6,763 bases of DNA from an uncultured Paracoccaceae bacterium (lineage in GTDB: Bacteria; Pseudomonadota; Alphaproteobacteria; Rhodobacterales; Rhodobacteraceae): the NCBI GenBank assembly GCA_937927885.1, contig CALEZJ010000502.1:1-6763 (forward strand), given 5' to 3'. Below, in pieces: positions 6,298 through 6,763 of the stretch; position 1 is the stretch's first letter, and every line of letters begins with the position of its first letter. The translations under genes were made by a program, and so were the position numbers. The notes under the pieces were generated by a model. The model worked only from the letters and a program-made list of their open reading frames with translations, was not told where the DNA came from and did not search any database.

Positions 6298-6317
6298 GGC
6301 AAATGATTGAGCCGTGC

Positions 6318-6763
6318 TCAGATGTGGCGCGACAGGCCGCCCGAGACCTCGATCTGGGCGCCGGTGATGTAGCTGGCCGCGCGCGAGCCCAGAAAGGCGA
6401 TCGCCGCCGCGGCCTCGGCCGGGTCGCCCAGGCGACCCAGTGGAATGCCCTTCTTGCGGGCAAGGTCGGAATACCATTGCTCGCGGCTGACCGATTGATC
6501 CTCGCGCGCGGCAAAGCGGCGGGTCCATTGCCCCGAGCCGATGAGGCCCAGCAGGACCGAATTGACGCGGACATCCGGCGCGAGTTCGATGGACAGCGAT
6601 TTCAACAGGTTCTGCACCCCGGCCCGGGCCGATGCGGTGCAGACCATGTGCGGTTCCGGCTGATAGGCCAGCAGGGAATTGACGGCGACAATGGCCCCCT
6701 TGGCGGCGCGCAGCATCGGCAGGAAGGCGCGCGTGGGGTTGATCTGGCTGAACAGTTTCAGTT
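6318..6763 (-). CDS. SDR family oxidoreductase, BKR-like subgroup with atypical catalytic residues (5' end outside window)
   Basis: This is the C-terminal 147 residues of a short-chain dehydrogenase/reductase. The family is normally about 250-265 residues, so roughly 110 residues, including the Rossmann glycine motif, lie beyond the right edge. The frame stays open past the internal Met at 6716, with 15 further residues (LKLFSQINPTRAFLP) that match the SDR helix before the catalytic strand, so that Met is not the start. Visible SDR landmarks are GAIVAVNS (catalytic-Ser strand), the PDVRVNSVLLG segment, IPLGRLGDPAEAAAAIAFL and the C-terminal SYITGAQIEVSGGLSRHI. The YxxxK motif is replaced: 13 residues after the Ser comes T-A-S-A-R. 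The EPH..C..SARAG pattern and the VSGGLSR ending resemble, from memory, the 'beta-ketoacyl-ACP reductase-like' SDR subgroup known for imperfect catalytic motifs. Its role would be NAD(P)-linked carbonyl/alcohol redox, or a non-catalytic function. It is cytosolic, and the ThDP gene follows after 35 bp. Confidence 0.9.
   Translation of the reverse strand, partial: LKLFSQINPTRAFLPMLRAAKGAIVAVNSLLAYQPEPHMVCTASARAGVQNLLKSLSIELAPDVRVNSVLLGLIGSGQWTRRFAAREDQSVSREQWYSDLARKKGIPLGRLGDPAEAAAAIAFLGSRAASYITGAQIEVSGGLSRHI

Noticed and set aside
4765..6306. 513-codon open frame on the plus strand
   Set aside because: It is the antisense shadow of the ThDP-enzyme gene, of low complexity and His/Arg-rich, with no motif.
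6283..6528. 82-residue N-terminal extension of the ThDP enzyme
   Set aside because: It overlaps the SDR coding region in another frame, has Arg/Gly/Pro-rich non-homologous sequence, and ignores the good ribosome-binding site before the ATG at 6282.
1..6763. CRISPR arrays, tRNA/rRNA genes, insertion sequences, attachment sites, riboswitches
   Set aside because: No spaced direct repeats, cloverleaf or rRNA segments, transposase fragments or long terminal inverted repeats were seen on either strand.

Overview
The window is compact, very GC-rich bacterial DNA. Codon use, gene families and tight packing suggest an alphaproteobacterium, perhaps of the Rhodobacterales. This is an inference, since no ribosomal or marker gene is present. 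All supported genes lie on the minus strand and read right to left as one apparent operon. In transcription order they are: the 3' part of a short-chain dehydrogenase/reductase (SDR); a thiamine-diphosphate (ThDP)-dependent lyase/decarboxylase-like enzyme; an L-aspartate dehydrogenase-family protein; an NAD(P)-dependent aldehyde dehydrogenase; an adrenodoxin-reductase-type FAD oxidoreductase; a flavodoxin; and a pentapeptide-repeat protein.

Spacing is extremely tight. There are 35 bp between the SDR and the ThDP enzyme. The next junctions are a 1-bp (or 4-bp) overlap, a 4-bp ATGA overlap, 0 bp, 0 bp and another 4-bp ATGA overlap. Translational coupling through the last six genes is therefore likely. 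The operon ends just after the pentapeptide gene at a perfect 18-bp palindrome that folds into a 7-bp stem with a tetraloop, followed by TTTT on the transcribed strand. This is a plausible intrinsic terminator, or alternatively an operator. The remaining ~155 bp at the left edge are relatively AT-rich and intergenic, with several small inverted repeats and weak promoter-like and start-codon signals.

Functionally the operon splits in two. The promoter-proximal part (SDR, ThDP enzyme, AspDH-like protein, aldehyde dehydrogenase) looks like a small-molecule pathway: alcohol/ketone redox, C-C bond cleavage or formation, amino/imino acid redox, and aldehyde oxidation. The distal part (AdR-type reductase plus flavodoxin) is a two-component NAD(P)H-to-FMN electron chain of the kind that feeds a P450 or another oxygenase. 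No oxygenase is visible here, so its terminal acceptor should lie outside the window, probably upstream of the truncated SDR. The substrate cannot be read from the sequence. The combination of an AspDH homologue without NAD-biosynthesis neighbours, a flavodoxin/AdR pair and a pentapeptide-repeat protein makes this a plausible uncharacterised catabolic or modification module.

The very long plus-strand open frames opposite these genes are high-GC shadows and are not annotated.
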